64,000 bases of DNA from Faunimonas pinastri (GCF_900110915.1 NZ_FOFG01000002.1:310001-374000); one strand, 5' to 3'; positions 1-8,487 are shown, counted from the stretch's first letter. A program made the numbers and translations. The notes: a model not told the origin generated them from the sequence alone.

Positions 1-1387
1 GGCACTGCTTCAGGTCGCCGGAGAGATTGTTGATCAGGTCCTCGCGCTCCCAGTCCTGGAAGGAGCGATAGCGATCGCCGGCCTGCTTGTAGTCGTCCAT
101 GGCGCGGCTGGTCTGATACCGGCCGAGATGCCCCTCGATGTACTGGTGGTACTCCTTGGAGGACTTCGGCGCTTCCTTCAGGCCGCGTCCGAGATAGCTG
201 GGCTCGTAGTTGACGTGGTCGCTTTCACCACCCTTGTCGACGTAGAACGCCATCTGGCCGTCGCGCTGGTTGGTCGCGTAGGGGCACTGTACCTGCGGCG
301 CGTTGATCGGCAGCTGCAGATAGTTCGGACCAACGCGGTAGCGTTGCGTGTCGGAGTAGGACAGCGTGCGGCCCTGCAGCATCTTGTCGTCGGAGAAGTC
401 GATGCCGTCGACGAGCACGCCCGTACCGAATGCCGCCTGCTCCACTTCCGCGAAGAAGTTGGACGGCGCGCGATCCAGCACCATGCGGCCGACCGGCAGC
501 AGCGGGAACTGGTCTTCCGGCCAGCGCTTCGTGTCGTCCAGCGGATCGAAGTCGAGCTCGGGATGCTCGCCGTCGCTCATGAGCTGGACGCAGAATTCCC
601 ACTCCGGGTAATCGCCGCGCTCGATGGCGTCATAAAGATCGCGCGTGGCGTGGCCGACATCCTTGCCCTGGATCTCCTGCGCCTGCGGCGTGGTGAGATT
701 GCGGACGCCCTGCTTGGGCTGCCAGTGGAACTTGACGAGGTGGGCGACGCCATCGGCGTTCACCAGCTTGTAGGTGTTGACGCCCGAGCCTTCCATCTCC
801 CGGTAGTTCGCCGGAATGCCCCAGGGCGACTTCAGCCAGGTCACCATATGGATCGATTCCGGGTGCGCGGCGATGAAGTCGTAGAAGCGCCAGGCTTCCT
901 GCCGATTGGTGACCGGATCGGGCTTGAAGGCGTGGATCATGTCCGGGAACTTGATGGCGTCCCGGATGAAGAAGACCTTGAGGTTGTTGCCGACGAGGTC
1001 CCAGTTGCCTTCCAGCGTCTTGAACTTGACGGCGAAGCCGCGCGGGTCGCGCTCCGTCTCCGGGCTTTCCTTGGCGCCGGCCACGGTGGAGAAGCGAACG
1101 AACATGGGCGTCTTGACGCCGGTCTCGTTCAGCACGCGGGCGCGGGTGTACCTGGAAGCCGGCTCGTCGCCGATCTTCCCGTAGGCTTCGAACCAGCCAT
1201 GCGCGCCGGCGCCGCGCGCGTGGACCACGCGCTCTGGAATGCGCTCGCGGTCGAAATGTGTGATCTTCTCGATGAACTGGTAGTTTTCCAGGGTTGCCGG
1301 ACCGCGCTCGCCAACCGAGCGCAGGCTCTGGTTGTCGTGGACCGGATGACCCTGCCGGGTCGTCAAAGTGCGGGTTTCATCACTCAT
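1..1387 (-). CDS. katA: Haem catalase, partial (runs off left edge)
   Basis: Cytoplasmic haem catalase that disproportionates hydrogen peroxide to water and oxygen. 462 residues are visible and the C-terminus lies beyond the left edge; the small-subunit family is usually about 480-510 residues, so little is missing. The start ATG at 1387 gives [13 protein letters not shown]. The distal-haem signature [17 protein letters not shown] carries catalytic His56, and the proximal haem-ligand signature RTLSYSDTQ (residues 340-348) carries the iron-ligating Tyr344. The gene is monocistronic as far as can be seen. Its upstream region holds a motif resembling an Irr iron-control element (separate entry), which suggests iron- or haem-linked control; no oxyR is adjacent. 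Function is certain from the two signatures; the symbol katA rests on family length and is a little less sure. Confidence 0.97.
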   Translation of the reverse strand, partial: MSDETRTLTTRQGHPVHDNQSLRSVGERGPATLENYQFIEKITHFDRERIPERVVHARGAGAHGWFEAYGKIGDEPASRYTRARVLNETGVKTPMFVRFSTVAGAKESPETERDPRGFAVKFKTLEGNWDLVGNNLKVFFIRDAIKFPDMIHAFKPDPVTNRQEAWRFYDFIAAHPESIHMVTWLKSPWGIPANYREMEGSGVNTYKLVNADGVAHLVKFHWQPKQGVRNLTTPQAQEIQGKDVGHATRDLYDAIERGDYPEWEFCVQLMSDGEHPELDFDPLDDTKRWPEDQFPLLPVGRMVLDRAPSNFFAEVEQAAFGTGVLVDGIDFSDDKMLQGRTLSYSDTQRYRVGPNYLQLPINAPQVQCPYATNQRDGQMAFYVDKGGESDHVNYEPSYLGRGLKEAPKSSKEYHQYIEGHLGRYQTSRAMDDYKQAGDRYRSFQDWEREDLINNLSGDLKQC

Positions 1388-1496
1388 CGTGATCTCTCCA
1401 TGGACGGCTACTGAGCGCTCGCACCGGCATCCGGCGCAAGGAACGACCCTCAGGAAGAGGGCCGTCATGCTGATCGCGAGGCTATGGAGAGCTTAT

Positions 1497-1513
1497 TTTA
1501 GAATTAGTCTAAG
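1497..1513 (-). promoter_or_regulatory. Candidate Irr iron-control element (ICE-like) upstream of katA
   Basis: The inverted repeat TTTAGAA-TTA-GTCTAAG lies 110-126 bp upstream of the katA ATG. The rhizobial ICE consensus bound by Irr is TTTAGAA-N3-TTCTAAA; the left arm matches fully and the right arm at five of seven positions. A TTGACT -35-like hexamer on the katA strand (1517-1512) touches it, so a bound regulator could block RNA polymerase. The motif is seen; Irr binding is inference. Confidence 0.4.
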
Positions 1514-1668
1514 TCAAGTTCTCGATTCTGATCTTCAGGATTACCCCGCTCCCCTCGGCCAGCTGCCGTTCACAGCCAGTCGGGAGCCTCCGACCGGCAG
1601 GGAAACGCGCAGGAGGTCGCGCGGGTTACGTTTGTTCCCGTCTTTTTCGCCCGCGCACCGAAGCGATG

Positions 1669-2958
1669 TCAGCCGATCCTGTTCAGCGCCTGTTCGAGGT
1701 CGGCGATGATGTCCTGCGGGTCTTCCAGTCCCACGGACAGGCGGATCACGTCAGGCCCCGCCCCGGCGGCCGTCTTGATCGCGTCCGGCACCTGCGCATG
1801 CGTCGTGGACGCCGGGTGGATGATCAGCGAGCGCGTATCGCCGATATTGGCGAGATGGGAGAGCAACTGGACGTTCTTCACCAGCGAGATGCCCGCCTCG
1901 TGTCCGCCCTTGAGGCCGAAGGTAAAGACGGCCCCCGCCCCCTTGGGCGTGTATTTCTGGGCAAGGTTGTAATAGCGGTTGCCGGCCAGGCCGGCATAGC
2001 TGACCCACGATACGGCCTCGTGCCGGGACAGCCATTCGGCCACGACCTTGGCGTTGTCGGAATGGCGCTGCATGCGCAGCGGCAGCGTTTCGATTCCCGT
2101 CAGGATCAGGAAGGCGTTGAAGGGTGAAATCGCCGGTCCGAGATCGCGAAGGCCGAGCACCCGACAGGCGATCGCGAAGGCGAAGTTGCCGAAAGCTTCG
2201 TGCAGCACCACGCCGTTATATTCCGGCCGCGGCTCCGACAGGGCCGGGTAGCGCCGCTCGCGCGACCAGTCGAAGGAACCCGCATCGACGATCGCCCCGC
2301 CCAGCGAATTGCCGTGCCCGCCCATGAACTTCGTCAGCGAGTGGATGACGATGTCCGCCCCGTGCTCGATCGGGCGGCAGAGATAGGGGCTCGCCAGCGT
2401 GTTATCGACGATGAACGGCACCCCCGCGCGCTTCGCCACCTTCGCGATGGCTTCGAGGTCCGTGATGATGCCGCCGGGATTGGCGATCGATTCCACGAAG
2501 ATCGCCTTGGTCTTCGGCGTGATCGCCCGCTCGAAGGTGCCGATATCGTCGGTGTCGGCCCAGACGACGTTCCAGCCGAATCCCCTGAAGGCGTTGCCGA
2601 GTTGGTTGATCGTCCCGCCATAAAGCTTCTTCGCGGCAACGATTTCGTCGCCGGGCTGCATGAGCGCCTGGAACGCGATGAGCTGCGCCGCGTGGCCGGA
2701 GGCCACCGCGAGCGCCGCCGTGCCGCCTTCCAGCGCGGCGATGCGCTCTTCCAGCACCGCCTGTGTGGGGTTCATGATCCGGGTGTAGATATTGCCGAAG
2801 CTCTGCAGGCCGAACAGCGAGGCCGCATGTTCGGGATCCTCGAAGACATAGGCCGCCGTCTGGTAGATCGGCGTGATCCGCGCGCCCGTCGTCGGATCCG
2901 GCTGGGCTCCGGCATGGATGGCCAGCGTCTCGAAGCTCAGCGTGCGCTCGTCGGACAT
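1669..2958 (-). CDS. metY: O-acetylhomoserine sulfhydrylase (PLP enzyme)
   Basis: PLP-dependent Cys/Met-metabolism enzyme, probably forming homocysteine from O-acetylhomoserine and sulfide in methionine synthesis. At 429 residues it matches the MetY class rather than the roughly 400-residue MetZ/MetB types. The PLP-binding lysine is Lys210 in ADIVIHSLTKFMGGHG; the upstream SGHAAQ and YGGT segments, which bind PLP phosphate and ring, are present. The ATG at 2958 is preceded by a GAGGGAGTGAGAG ribosome-binding region. I looked in the 190-bp leader for the conserved core of a SAM-II riboswitch, common upstream of alphaproteobacterial met genes, and did not find it. An O-succinylhomoserine-using enzyme is the main alternative. 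Confidence 0.93.
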   Translation of the reverse strand: MSDERTLSFETLAIHAGAQPDPTTGARITPIYQTAAYVFEDPEHAASLFGLQSFGNIYTRIMNPTQAVLEERIAALEGGTAALAVASGHAAQLIAFQALMQPGDEIVAAKKLYGGTINQLGNAFRGFGWNVVWADTDDIGTFERAITPKTKAIFVESIANPGGIITDLEAIAKVAKRAGVPFIVDNTLASPYLCRPIEHGADIVIHSLTKFMGGHGNSLGGAIVDAGSFDWSRERRYPALSEPRPEYNGVVLHEAFGNFAFAIACRVLGLRDLGPAISPFNAFLILTGIETLPLRMQRHSDNAKVVAEWLSRHEAVSWVSYAGLAGNRYYNLAQKYTPKGAGAVFTFGLKGGHEAGISLVKNVQLLSHLANIGDTRSLIIHPASTTHAQVPDAIKTAAGAGPDVIRLSVGLEDPQDIIADLEQALNRIG

Positions 2959-3150
2959 CTCTCACTCCCTCAGCGAATGCATTCTAGCGGGTTGCGGCGG
3001 CCCCGCGCAAAGCAGGTCATTCCTCTTTCCGCGCGATTACGCCACGGTTTTCCCGCGTGTCGATTGGTTCTATAGAATGCTGGTGAACGGCCCGGCGGAA
3101 TTTCGCCCGGCAAGCTGAATCGGTTCCGCGTCGCGGACAGGAGATCAGAC

Positions 3151-4233
3151 ATGTTGAATCGTCGCCGATTTCTTCTCAATGCCGGCGCTGCCTCCCTTGC
3201 CGCCCCCCTTGCCAGCATGATGCTGTCCCGAGCTGGAACCGCATTCGCGGCGGAAGCCGGGAAGCCCGGCGAGCCGGGTTGGCGGGCCTTCGAGGTCACC
3301 ACCAGGGTCGATCTGGCCGACGCCGAGGGCGCCGCACAGCTCTGGTTGCCGGTGATCCAGTCGGCGGAAGGCTACCAGAAGGCTTCCGCCCCGAAATGGT
3401 CCACGGCAGCCGACAGCGCGCGTCTCGCCCAGGACCCGACCTATGCCGCCGGCATCCTGCACGTGAACTGGAGCGGCGAGGCCTCCCCGAGCGTGGAGAT
3501 GAAGCAGATCGTATCGACGCGCGATCGGGACGCCTCGCAAGGGCTGAAGGCGACGGCGGACGAGCTCGCGCTGGAACTGCAGCCCACGCCCAGCATGCCG
3601 ACCGACGGGATCGTGAAGGCGACGGCGATGAAGATCGTCGGCGATCGTACCCGCCCCGAGGACCGCGCCCGCGCCATCTACGACTGGGTCGTCGACAACA
3701 CCTTCCGCGACGCCAAGGTTCAGGGCTGCGGCAGCGGCAACGTCCGGCAGATGCTGGAGACCGGCTATTTCGGCGGCAAGTGCGCCGATATCAGCAGCCT
3801 CTTCGTGGCGCTGTCCCGTGCCGCCGGCATTCCGGCCCGCGATGTCTTCGGCATCCGCGTCGCCGATTCCGGCACCTTCAAGTGCATCGGCAAGAGCGGC
3901 GATATCAGCAAGGCCCAGCATTGCCGCGCGGAGATCTACCTGGAGCCGCAAGGCTGGGTCCCGGTGGATCCCGCCGACGTGCGCAAGGTCGTGCTGGAGG
4001 AAAAGCTGCCGCTCGACAATCCCGCGGTGCAGGCCTTCCGCGCGAAATCCTTCGGCAACTGGGAAATGAACTGGGTCGGCTTCAACAGCGCCCGCGACAT
4101 CGTCCTGCCCGGCGGGCACGAGCGCGAGGATTTCCTGATGTATCCCTGCGCCCTTACCAAGTGGGGCACGCCGGATTGCCTCAATCCCGCGACCTTCGCC
4201 TATTCCATCACCTCGCGCGAAATCACCGCCTGA
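3151..4233 (+). CDS. Tat-exported transglutaminase-like cysteine protein
   Basis: Transglutaminase-fold protein of 360 residues with a twin-arginine type N-terminus: NRRRFLL at residues 3-9, then an Ala/Leu-rich stretch ending near AFAAEA (residue 35). Export to the periplasm by Tat is therefore likely. The papain-like triad is visible: Cys211 in YFGGKCADISSLF, His257 in KAQHCRAEIYL and Asp273 in GWVPVDPADV. Bacterial relatives are mostly proteases or peptide-processing enzymes rather than true cross-linkers, so the substrate is unknown. A clear AGGAG precedes the ATG. It is divergent from metY and downstream of nothing on its strand, so it probably has its own promoter in 2959-3140. Confidence 0.88.
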   Translation: MLNRRRFLLNAGAASLAAPLASMMLSRAGTAFAAEAGKPGEPGWRAFEVTTRVDLADAEGAAQLWLPVIQSAEGYQKASAPKWSTAADSARLAQDPTYAAGILHVNWSGEASPSVEMKQIVSTRDRDASQGLKATADELALELQPTPSMPTDGIVKATAMKIVGDRTRPEDRARAIYDWVVDNTFRDAKVQGCGSGNVRQMLETGYFGGKCADISSLFVALSRAAGIPARDVFGIRVADSGTFKCIGKSGDISKAQHCRAEIYLEPQGWVPVDPADVRKVVLEEKLPLDNPAVQAFRAKSFGNWEMNWVGFNSARDIVLPGGHEREDFLMYPCALTKWGTPDCLNPATFAYSITSREITA

Positions 4234-4313
4234 GGCACGCACCCGGCCGGCACCTCCGGCCGGGTCGCTCACGCTTTCGTCCCCGCCCGCTCATCGCACG
4301 GGCCCGAAGTGTG

Positions 4314-4742
4314 TTAGCGCTTCATCACGCGCGGGTAATCGATCTTCGGGCAGCGGTTCATCCCGACCTTGATCCCTTCCGCCTCCGCCCGAGCCGCCGC
4401 CTCGTCGTTGCGCACGCCGATCTGCATCCAGATCAATTTCGGCAGTTCAGGCATGGCGAGCACCTCGTCCACCACGCCACCGACCGCATCGGAGTTGCGA
4501 AAGACGTCGACCATGTCCACCGCCGGAACGTCGGCGAGCGAGGCATGGACGGTCTGCCCCAGGATGGTCTTGCCGGCAAACCCCGGATTGACGGGGATGA
4601 CCTCATAACCGCACGCGATCAGGAACTGAATGACGCCGTAGCTCGGCCGCTCCGGCTTCGGGCTCGCGCCCACGACGGCGATCGTCCGGGTCTCGCTGAG
4701 GATGTCGCGGAGATAGTCGCTGGTATAGGAATCGTGGTTCAT
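4314..4742 (-). CDS. CoA-binding domain protein (YccU type)
   Basis: Small single-domain protein of 142 residues with a Rossmann-type CoA-binding fold. The N-terminal nucleotide-binding segment IAVVGASPKPERPSYGV (about residues 21-37) is typical of the CoA_binding_2 family, and the chain ends just after the last fold element (CPKIDYPRV). Relatives bind coenzyme A, but no reaction is established. It is convergent with the transglutaminase-like gene and divergent from rplM. The long dyad at 4802-4823 lies 60-82 bp upstream of its ATG and could control it. Confidence 0.9.
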   Translation of the reverse strand: MNHDSYTSDYLRDILSETRTIAVVGASPKPERPSYGVIQFLIACGYEVIPVNPGFAGKTILGQTVHASLADVPAVDMVDVFRNSDAVGGVVDEVLAMPELPKLIWMQIGVRNDEAAARAEAEGIKVGMNRCPKIDYPRVMKR

Positions 4743-4801
4743 CGTGGCCTGCTCTTTCTCGCCCCATGAGATAGAGGCCGGGGCCGCTTCGGCAAGCTTG
4801 T

Positions 4802-4823
4802 CACAGGTATCCTGATACCTGTG
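4802..4823. promoter_or_regulatory. Perfect 10-bp-arm dyad, candidate operator
   Basis: CACAGGTATC and its exact complement GATACCTGTG are separated by only two bases (CT). A 20-of-22-bp symmetric site with so short a spacer looks like a dimeric repressor operator rather than a terminator; no T-run follows on either strand. It lies between the divergent CoA-binding gene and rplM, about 55 bp upstream of the rplM -35 hexamer. I do not recognise the regulator. Confidence 0.6.
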
Positions 4824-4877
4824 TTCTAAGACACTGTTTTTGCGGGATAATTTCCGCGCCTGGCGGCACTGTCCTGC

Positions 4878-4906
4878 TTGACAGGAAGCGCCCTCGCCGT
4901 TATTTA
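4878..4906 (+). promoter_or_regulatory. Sigma-70 type promoter of rplM-rpsI
   Basis: TTGACA (4878-4883), a 17-bp spacer and TATTTA (4901-4906) form a near-consensus housekeeping promoter. Transcription would begin near 4913, leaving a leader of about 78 nt before the rplM ATG that opens with the hairpin described next. Confidence 0.7.
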
Positions 4907-4919
4907 CCGCATCACTCGA

Positions 4920-4941
4920 GCCCGCTCTCTGCAGAGCGGGC
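4920..4941 (+). promoter_or_regulatory. Leader hairpin at the 5' end of the rplM mRNA
   Basis: GCCCGCTCT pairs with AGAGCGGGC across a CTGC loop: nine perfect pairs followed by CCTTTGTTTG. It begins only a few bases after the predicted start site. It has the shape of an intrinsic terminator or attenuator, or of an r-protein target for feedback by L13 or S9. The hairpin is seen; a regulatory role is inferred. Confidence 0.55.
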
Positions 4942-4990
4942 CTTTGTTTGCCTCGATCGGGTTCCGTCGGGGCCCTCCCGAGAGGACAGA

Positions 4991-5455
4991 ATGAAGACCT
5001 ATTCCGCGAAAGCGTCGGAGATCCAGAAGAAGTGGATCCTGATCGACGCCGAAGGCCTGGTCGTTGGCCGTCTGGCCGCGATCGTCGCCAACCGCCTGCG
5101 CGGCAAGCACAAGGCGTCCTTCACGCCGCATGTTGATGACGGCGACAACGTCATCATCATCAACGCCGACAAGGTGGTGCTGACCGGCCGCAAGCTCGAC
5201 CAGAAGAAGTACTACTGGCACACGGGCCATATCGGCGGCATCAAGGAGCGCACGGCGCGCAAGATCATCGAGGGCCGCTTCCCCGAGCGCGTCGTCGAGA
5301 AGGCCGTCGAGCGCATGATTCCGCGTGGCCCCCTCGGCCGCCAGCAGATGAAGAACCTTCGGGTCTATGGCGGTGCCGAGCACCCCCACGAGGCCCAGCA
5401 GCCGGAGACGCTCGATGTCGCAGCGCTCCACAAGCGTAATGCACGGAGCGCCTGA
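4991..5455 (+). CDS. rplM: 50S ribosomal protein L13
   Basis: L13 binds 23S rRNA early in large-subunit assembly. The protein is 154 residues, the normal alphaproteobacterial length, with the family segments [27 protein letters not shown] and [18 protein letters not shown]. It starts at the ATG after GAGAGGACAG and is followed by rpsI after two bases, the usual L13-S9 pair. The strong promoter and leader hairpin upstream suggest the pair forms its own transcription unit. Confidence 0.98.
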   Translation: MKTYSAKASEIQKKWILIDAEGLVVGRLAAIVANRLRGKHKASFTPHVDDGDNVIIINADKVVLTGRKLDQKKYYWHTGHIGGIKERTARKIIEGRFPERVVEKAVERMIPRGPLGRQQMKNLRVYGGAEHPHEAQQPETLDVAALHKRNARSA

Positions 5456-5457
5456 TC

Positions 5458-5943
5458 ATGGCTCAGTCTTTTGAAGATCTCGGCGCCCTGACGGCCGAAA
5501 ACGACGACACCGCCCAGGCCTTCGAGGCCCCGGTTCACGTCCAGAAGCTCGACGCCTACGGCCGCGCCTATGCCACCGGCAAGCGCAAGGACGCCGTCGC
5601 CCGCGTCTGGATCAAGCCCGGCACCGGCAAGATCGTCGTCAACGACAAGGACTACACGGCCTATTTCGGCCGCCCGGTTCTGCAGATGATCATCGAGCAG
5701 CCGATCCGCCTGACCGAGCGCGACGGCCAGTTCGACATCATGGCGACCGTCGCCGGCGGCGGCCTTTCCGGCCAGGCCGGTGCACTCCGTCACGGCATCT
5801 CCAAGGCTCTCACTTACTATGAGCCGGGCCTGCGTACCATTCTGAAGAAGAACGGCTTCCTGACCCGCGACTCCCGTACGGTCGAGCGCAAGAAGTACGG
5901 CCGCGCCAAGGCTCGCCGGAGCTTCCAGTTCTCCAAGCGCTAA
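5458..5943 (+). CDS. rpsI: 30S ribosomal protein S9
   Basis: S9 sits at the small-subunit head, with its C-terminal tail reaching the P-site tRNA. The protein of 161 residues has an acidic N-terminal extension of about 30 residues typical of alphaproteobacteria, then the core from [14 protein letters not shown], and the invariant basic tail ending in SFQFSKR. The ATG lies two bases after the rplM stop, so the two are translated together. A UUCG-looped terminator follows 22 bases after the stop. Confidence 0.98.
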   Translation: MAQSFEDLGALTAENDDTAQAFEAPVHVQKLDAYGRAYATGKRKDAVARVWIKPGTGKIVVNDKDYTAYFGRPVLQMIIEQPIRLTERDGQFDIMATVAGGGLSGQAGALRHGISKALTYYEPGLRTILKKNGFLTRDSRTVERKKYGRAKARRSFQFSKR

Positions 5944-5965
5944 CAGTCGCTTTCATTCGATGGGG

Positions 5966-5996
5966 AAAGGGCGGGCTTCGGTCCGCCCTTTTCTTT
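5966..5996 (+). terminator. Intrinsic terminator of rplM-rpsI
   Basis: AAAGGGCGG pairs with CCGCCCTTT; the loop closes further as a G-U pair and C(TTCG)G, a stable UUCG tetraloop. TTTTCTTTT follows, so this is a strong rho-independent terminator on the plus strand. Confidence 0.92.
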
Positions 5997-6084
5997 TGCG
6001 CCTCCTGTCACATCTCCGTGCTGGACGCCGCCTTGTGACCCTCGTCACCCTGAACACCCCCTTCCCGTTTCCCGGATCATCACG

Positions 6085-7044
6085 ATGGATATCCCCGGCA
6101 AGCCGCCGATCGACCATGCTTTCCGTGCCAGTGACCTGAAGGGCGGCGCCGCCGACCCGACCTATGCCGGCGTGCTTTCCTTCATGCGCCGCCGCTACAG
6201 CCGGGACCTGACCGGCGTGGATCTCGCGGTGCTCGGCATCCCGCTCGACGTGACAGTGACGAACCGCCCCGGCGCCCGCTTCGGGCCGCAGGCGATCCGG
6301 CGCGCCTCGGCGATCTTCGACGGCGACCCGCAATATCCGTTCGGGATCGACATCTTCGGCGAACTCGCGGTGGTGGATTACGGCGACATCGCTTTCGACC
6401 TTCACGACCCCGCGACCATCCCCGGCGCGATCGAGGCCGAGGCCCGGACGATCCTCGATGCCGGTGCGCATCTCTTCGCGATCGGCGGCGATCATTTCGG
6501 CACCTGGCCGCTCCTCAAGGCCCATGCCGAGAAGCACGGACCGCTCGCGCTGGTCCAGTTCGACGCCCATCAGGATACCTGGCCCGACGACGGCAAGAAG
6601 CTGTCGCACGGCTCCTTCGTCACGCGCGCGGTTCGCGAGGGCGTCATCGACGCCACACGCTCCATCCAGATCGGCATCCGCACCCAGGCGCCGGATACTT
6701 GCGGGCTGGAGATCGTCGACGGCTATTCCGTCCACCGGCTCGGCCCGGATGCGGTGGCCGAACGAATCCGCCAGCGCGTCGGCCCGGCGCCGGCCTACAT
6801 GACGTTCGATATCGACTGCCTCGATCCGGCCTTCGCCCCGGGCACGGGAACGCCCGTTGCGGGCGGGCTCTCCTCGGCGCAGGCCCTGATGATCCTGACC
6901 GGGCTCGGCGAGGTGAACTTCGTGGGAGGCGACGTCGTGGAAGTCTCCCCGCCCTACGACCATTCCGACATCACGGCCATCGCGGCCTCCACCGTGGCAC
7001 AGCACTATATCGGCCTCTACGCCAAATGGAAAAAGGCAGCCTGA
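6085..7044 (+). CDS. speB: Agmatinase-family ureohydrolase
   Basis: Mn-dependent ureohydrolase of 319 residues, most likely agmatinase (agmatine to putrescine plus urea). All metal ligands of the arginase fold are present: His137 in FAIGGDHFG, Asp160, His162 and Asp164 in QFDAHQDTW, and Asp242 and Asp244 in MTFDIDCLDPAFAPGTGTP. The SHGSFVTRA segment and the overall length fit agmatinase rather than arginase, but guanidinobutyrase or another guanidino substrate cannot be excluded. No other polyamine gene is nearby. The stop codon lies inside the loop of the terminator at 7032-7055. Confidence 0.9.
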   Translation: MDIPGKPPIDHAFRASDLKGGAADPTYAGVLSFMRRRYSRDLTGVDLAVLGIPLDVTVTNRPGARFGPQAIRRASAIFDGDPQYPFGIDIFGELAVVDYGDIAFDLHDPATIPGAIEAEARTILDAGAHLFAIGGDHFGTWPLLKAHAEKHGPLALVQFDAHQDTWPDDGKKLSHGSFVTRAVREGVIDATRSIQIGIRTQAPDTCGLEIVDGYSVHRLGPDAVAERIRQRVGPAPAYMTFDIDCLDPAFAPGTGTPVAGGLSSAQALMILTGLGEVNFVGGDVVEVSPPYDHSDITAIAASTVAQHYIGLYAKWKKAA

Positions 7045-7055
7045 TGGCTGCCTTT
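7032..7055. terminator. Bidirectional terminator overlapping the agmatinase stop codon
   Basis: AAAGGCAGCC pairs perfectly with GGCTGCCTTT around a TGAT loop that contains the agmatinase stop codon. The minus-strand side carries the longer U-run (CTTTTTCC), so it best serves the TadG-like gene that ends at 7081. The plus-strand side has only three T residues. Confidence 0.8.
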
Positions 7056-7080
7056 CACGTCCGTCCCGATTGAAACGGGC

Positions 7081-8487
7081 TTAGTGGATCAGGGCGACTG
7101 TCGTCACCTGGGTTGACGTGCCGCTCGACGAGCCTGTCGTGCTGCCGGTCGTTGTCGTGCCGCCGGTGGAATTCGCGACCGTCGTGACCTTGCCTGACGT
7201 GGTGATGCCGCCGGGCGCGGGAGCCGTCTCGAAGTTCCACGTCGTATCGTTGAGCGTCAGCCGGTTGAAGACCATGGTGATGTGGTCGGTCGTCGTCGCC
7301 GTGCTGCCGGAGTTGAAGGTGACATTGCGGCTCGGGAGATAGATCAGCCCGGTCAGGTCATGGCCCTGGGAATCATCGAAGATGAAGTCGCTGGTCGACA
7401 GGTTGCCCGCCTCGGCGAACAGGATGCCGTTGTAGTCGCCCGAGGTCGGCGCCGAGAGCGTCGCGTTCACCCCGCTGTTGAACTGGATCTTGGAAGTATC
7501 CGCGAAATAGAAGGTCACGCCGGAGCCCGTCCAGGTCCCGCCATTCACGTTCCAGCCGCCATTCTTGATGACGTAGACGCCCGGCTGGAAAGTCACCGTC
7601 GGTCCGTTGTTGAAGCTGAACCAGCCGCAATAGGTGCCGGGCGACAACGTCACGGAGCCCTTGTCATAATTACCGGCGCTGACGGTGCAATCGGTCGATG
7701 TCGGAACCTTGATCGTGCCGGCGAAAGGATCGGCAACGGTCGAGCAGTTCAGCGTGTAGTGGCCTTGGTAGCTCGCATTGTCCGTGACGCTGTTGGACTC
7801 GATGCAGATCTTGGAAAAGTTCAGCGAAATACCGGGATTGAAAGTCGCCGCGCGTCCGGAGGTGGACTTGACGTCCATCCGGCAGTTCGGCGCGGTCACG
7901 CTCGCGCCGCTGTTGGCGAGAAAAGCCGGCGAGGCAGATTTGTCGAGCAGCAGGACGCAGATGCCACCTGCGCTCGCCGACGAGTCGGTGCTGCTTTCCG
8001 TACCCGTGCCGTCGCCGGTCGATGCGCCGCCGGAGGTGGCCTCGTCCGTGGAAGTGCTCGTCACGGTTTTCACGGATGCCGTCGCGCTGGCACTCACGAC
8101 GTAGGAGCTGCGGCCCATGATGCCGCCGAAAAGCGTCGGGACGGTAACGCTGGCCGAGCCGGTATAGGTGCCGTCGCTCGCCGGGGCGTCCGCGGGGAAG
8201 TTCGTCGTCGCGCCGGAGCCGTCCGTGAAATTCGACGAGAAGTAGATCTGTGCCGTGTCGCCGCCTTTGCGCGCGCCCTGGAGCACGGCTTCGTCGACGC
8301 TGCTCTGCAGGTTGGCCTGCACGCGGGAGATGTGCGTGTAGTCGGCGGTGAAGCCGGCAGCAACGATCAGCGGCACCGCGCTCAGACCGAAAATCGCCGC
8401 CGTAGCGCCGCGCGTATCCGCCAGCCAATTCCGCAGCCCTCCCCGCACGCGGCGCGCTGCACTGCGAAGGACATTGTTCCTGCTCAT
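7081..8487 (-). CDS. TadG-like pilus-assembly family protein, orphan
   Basis: Single-pass envelope protein of 468 residues. Residues 24-70 are a classic TadE/TadG N-terminus: TRGATAAIFGLSAVPLIVAA membrane anchor, then the Flp-family helix (FTADYTHISRVQANLQSSVD). The exported part has a Ser/Thr/Gly-rich linker (about 130-165), then a long region rich in short beta repeats, N, G and T with several Cys, resembling a beta-helix passenger, and a Thr/Ser/Gly tail. I chose ATG 8487 (MSRNNVLRSA) because an in-frame extension to 8715 would remove the whole leader and divergent promoter region. No other tad or flp gene is in the window. It may attach to a pilus or act as a surface or matrix protein; function unproven. 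Confidence 0.8.
   Translation of the reverse strand: MSRNNVLRSAARRVRGGLRNWLADTRGATAAIFGLSAVPLIVAAGFTADYTHISRVQANLQSSVDEAVLQGARKGGDTAQIYFSSNFTDGSGATTNFPADAPASDGTYTGSASVTVPTLFGGIMGRSSYVVSASATASVKTVTSTSTDEATSGGASTGDGTGTESSTDSSASAGGICVLLLDKSASPAFLANSGASVTAPNCRMDVKSTSGRAATFNPGISLNFSKICIESNSVTDNASYQGHYTLNCSTVADPFAGTIKVPTSTDCTVSAGNYDKGSVTLSPGTYCGWFSFNNGPTVTFQPGVYVIKNGGWNVNGGTWTGSGVTFYFADTSKIQFNSGVNATLSAPTSGDYNGILFAEAGNLSTSDFIFDDSQGHDLTGLIYLPSRNVTFNSGSTATTTDHITMVFNRLTLNDTTWNFETAPAPGGITTSGKVTTVANSTGGTTTTGSTTGSSSGTSTQVTTVALIH

Noticed and set aside
2959-3150. SAM riboswitch upstream of metY
   Set aside because: I looked for the SAM-II core (conserved pseudoknot bases) and for SAM-I and SAH-type cores on the metY strand. 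Only an unremarkable 5-bp GC hairpin was found.
3279-4769. Long Arg-rich plus-strand frame over the transglutaminase-like and CoA-binding genes
   Set aside because: Low-complexity Arg/Gly composition, no ribosome-binding site and full overlap with well-supported genes in other frames. Similar long shadow frames over pepA (10842-12878), lptD (15078-16874), purB (23250-24590), livM (30467-31987) and cckA (53329-55839) were rejected for the same reason.
6035-6048. Short dyad GTGAC-CCTC-GTCAC upstream of the agmatinase gene
   Set aside because: Five-bp arms are common by chance in GC-rich DNA; not strong enough to list as an operator.
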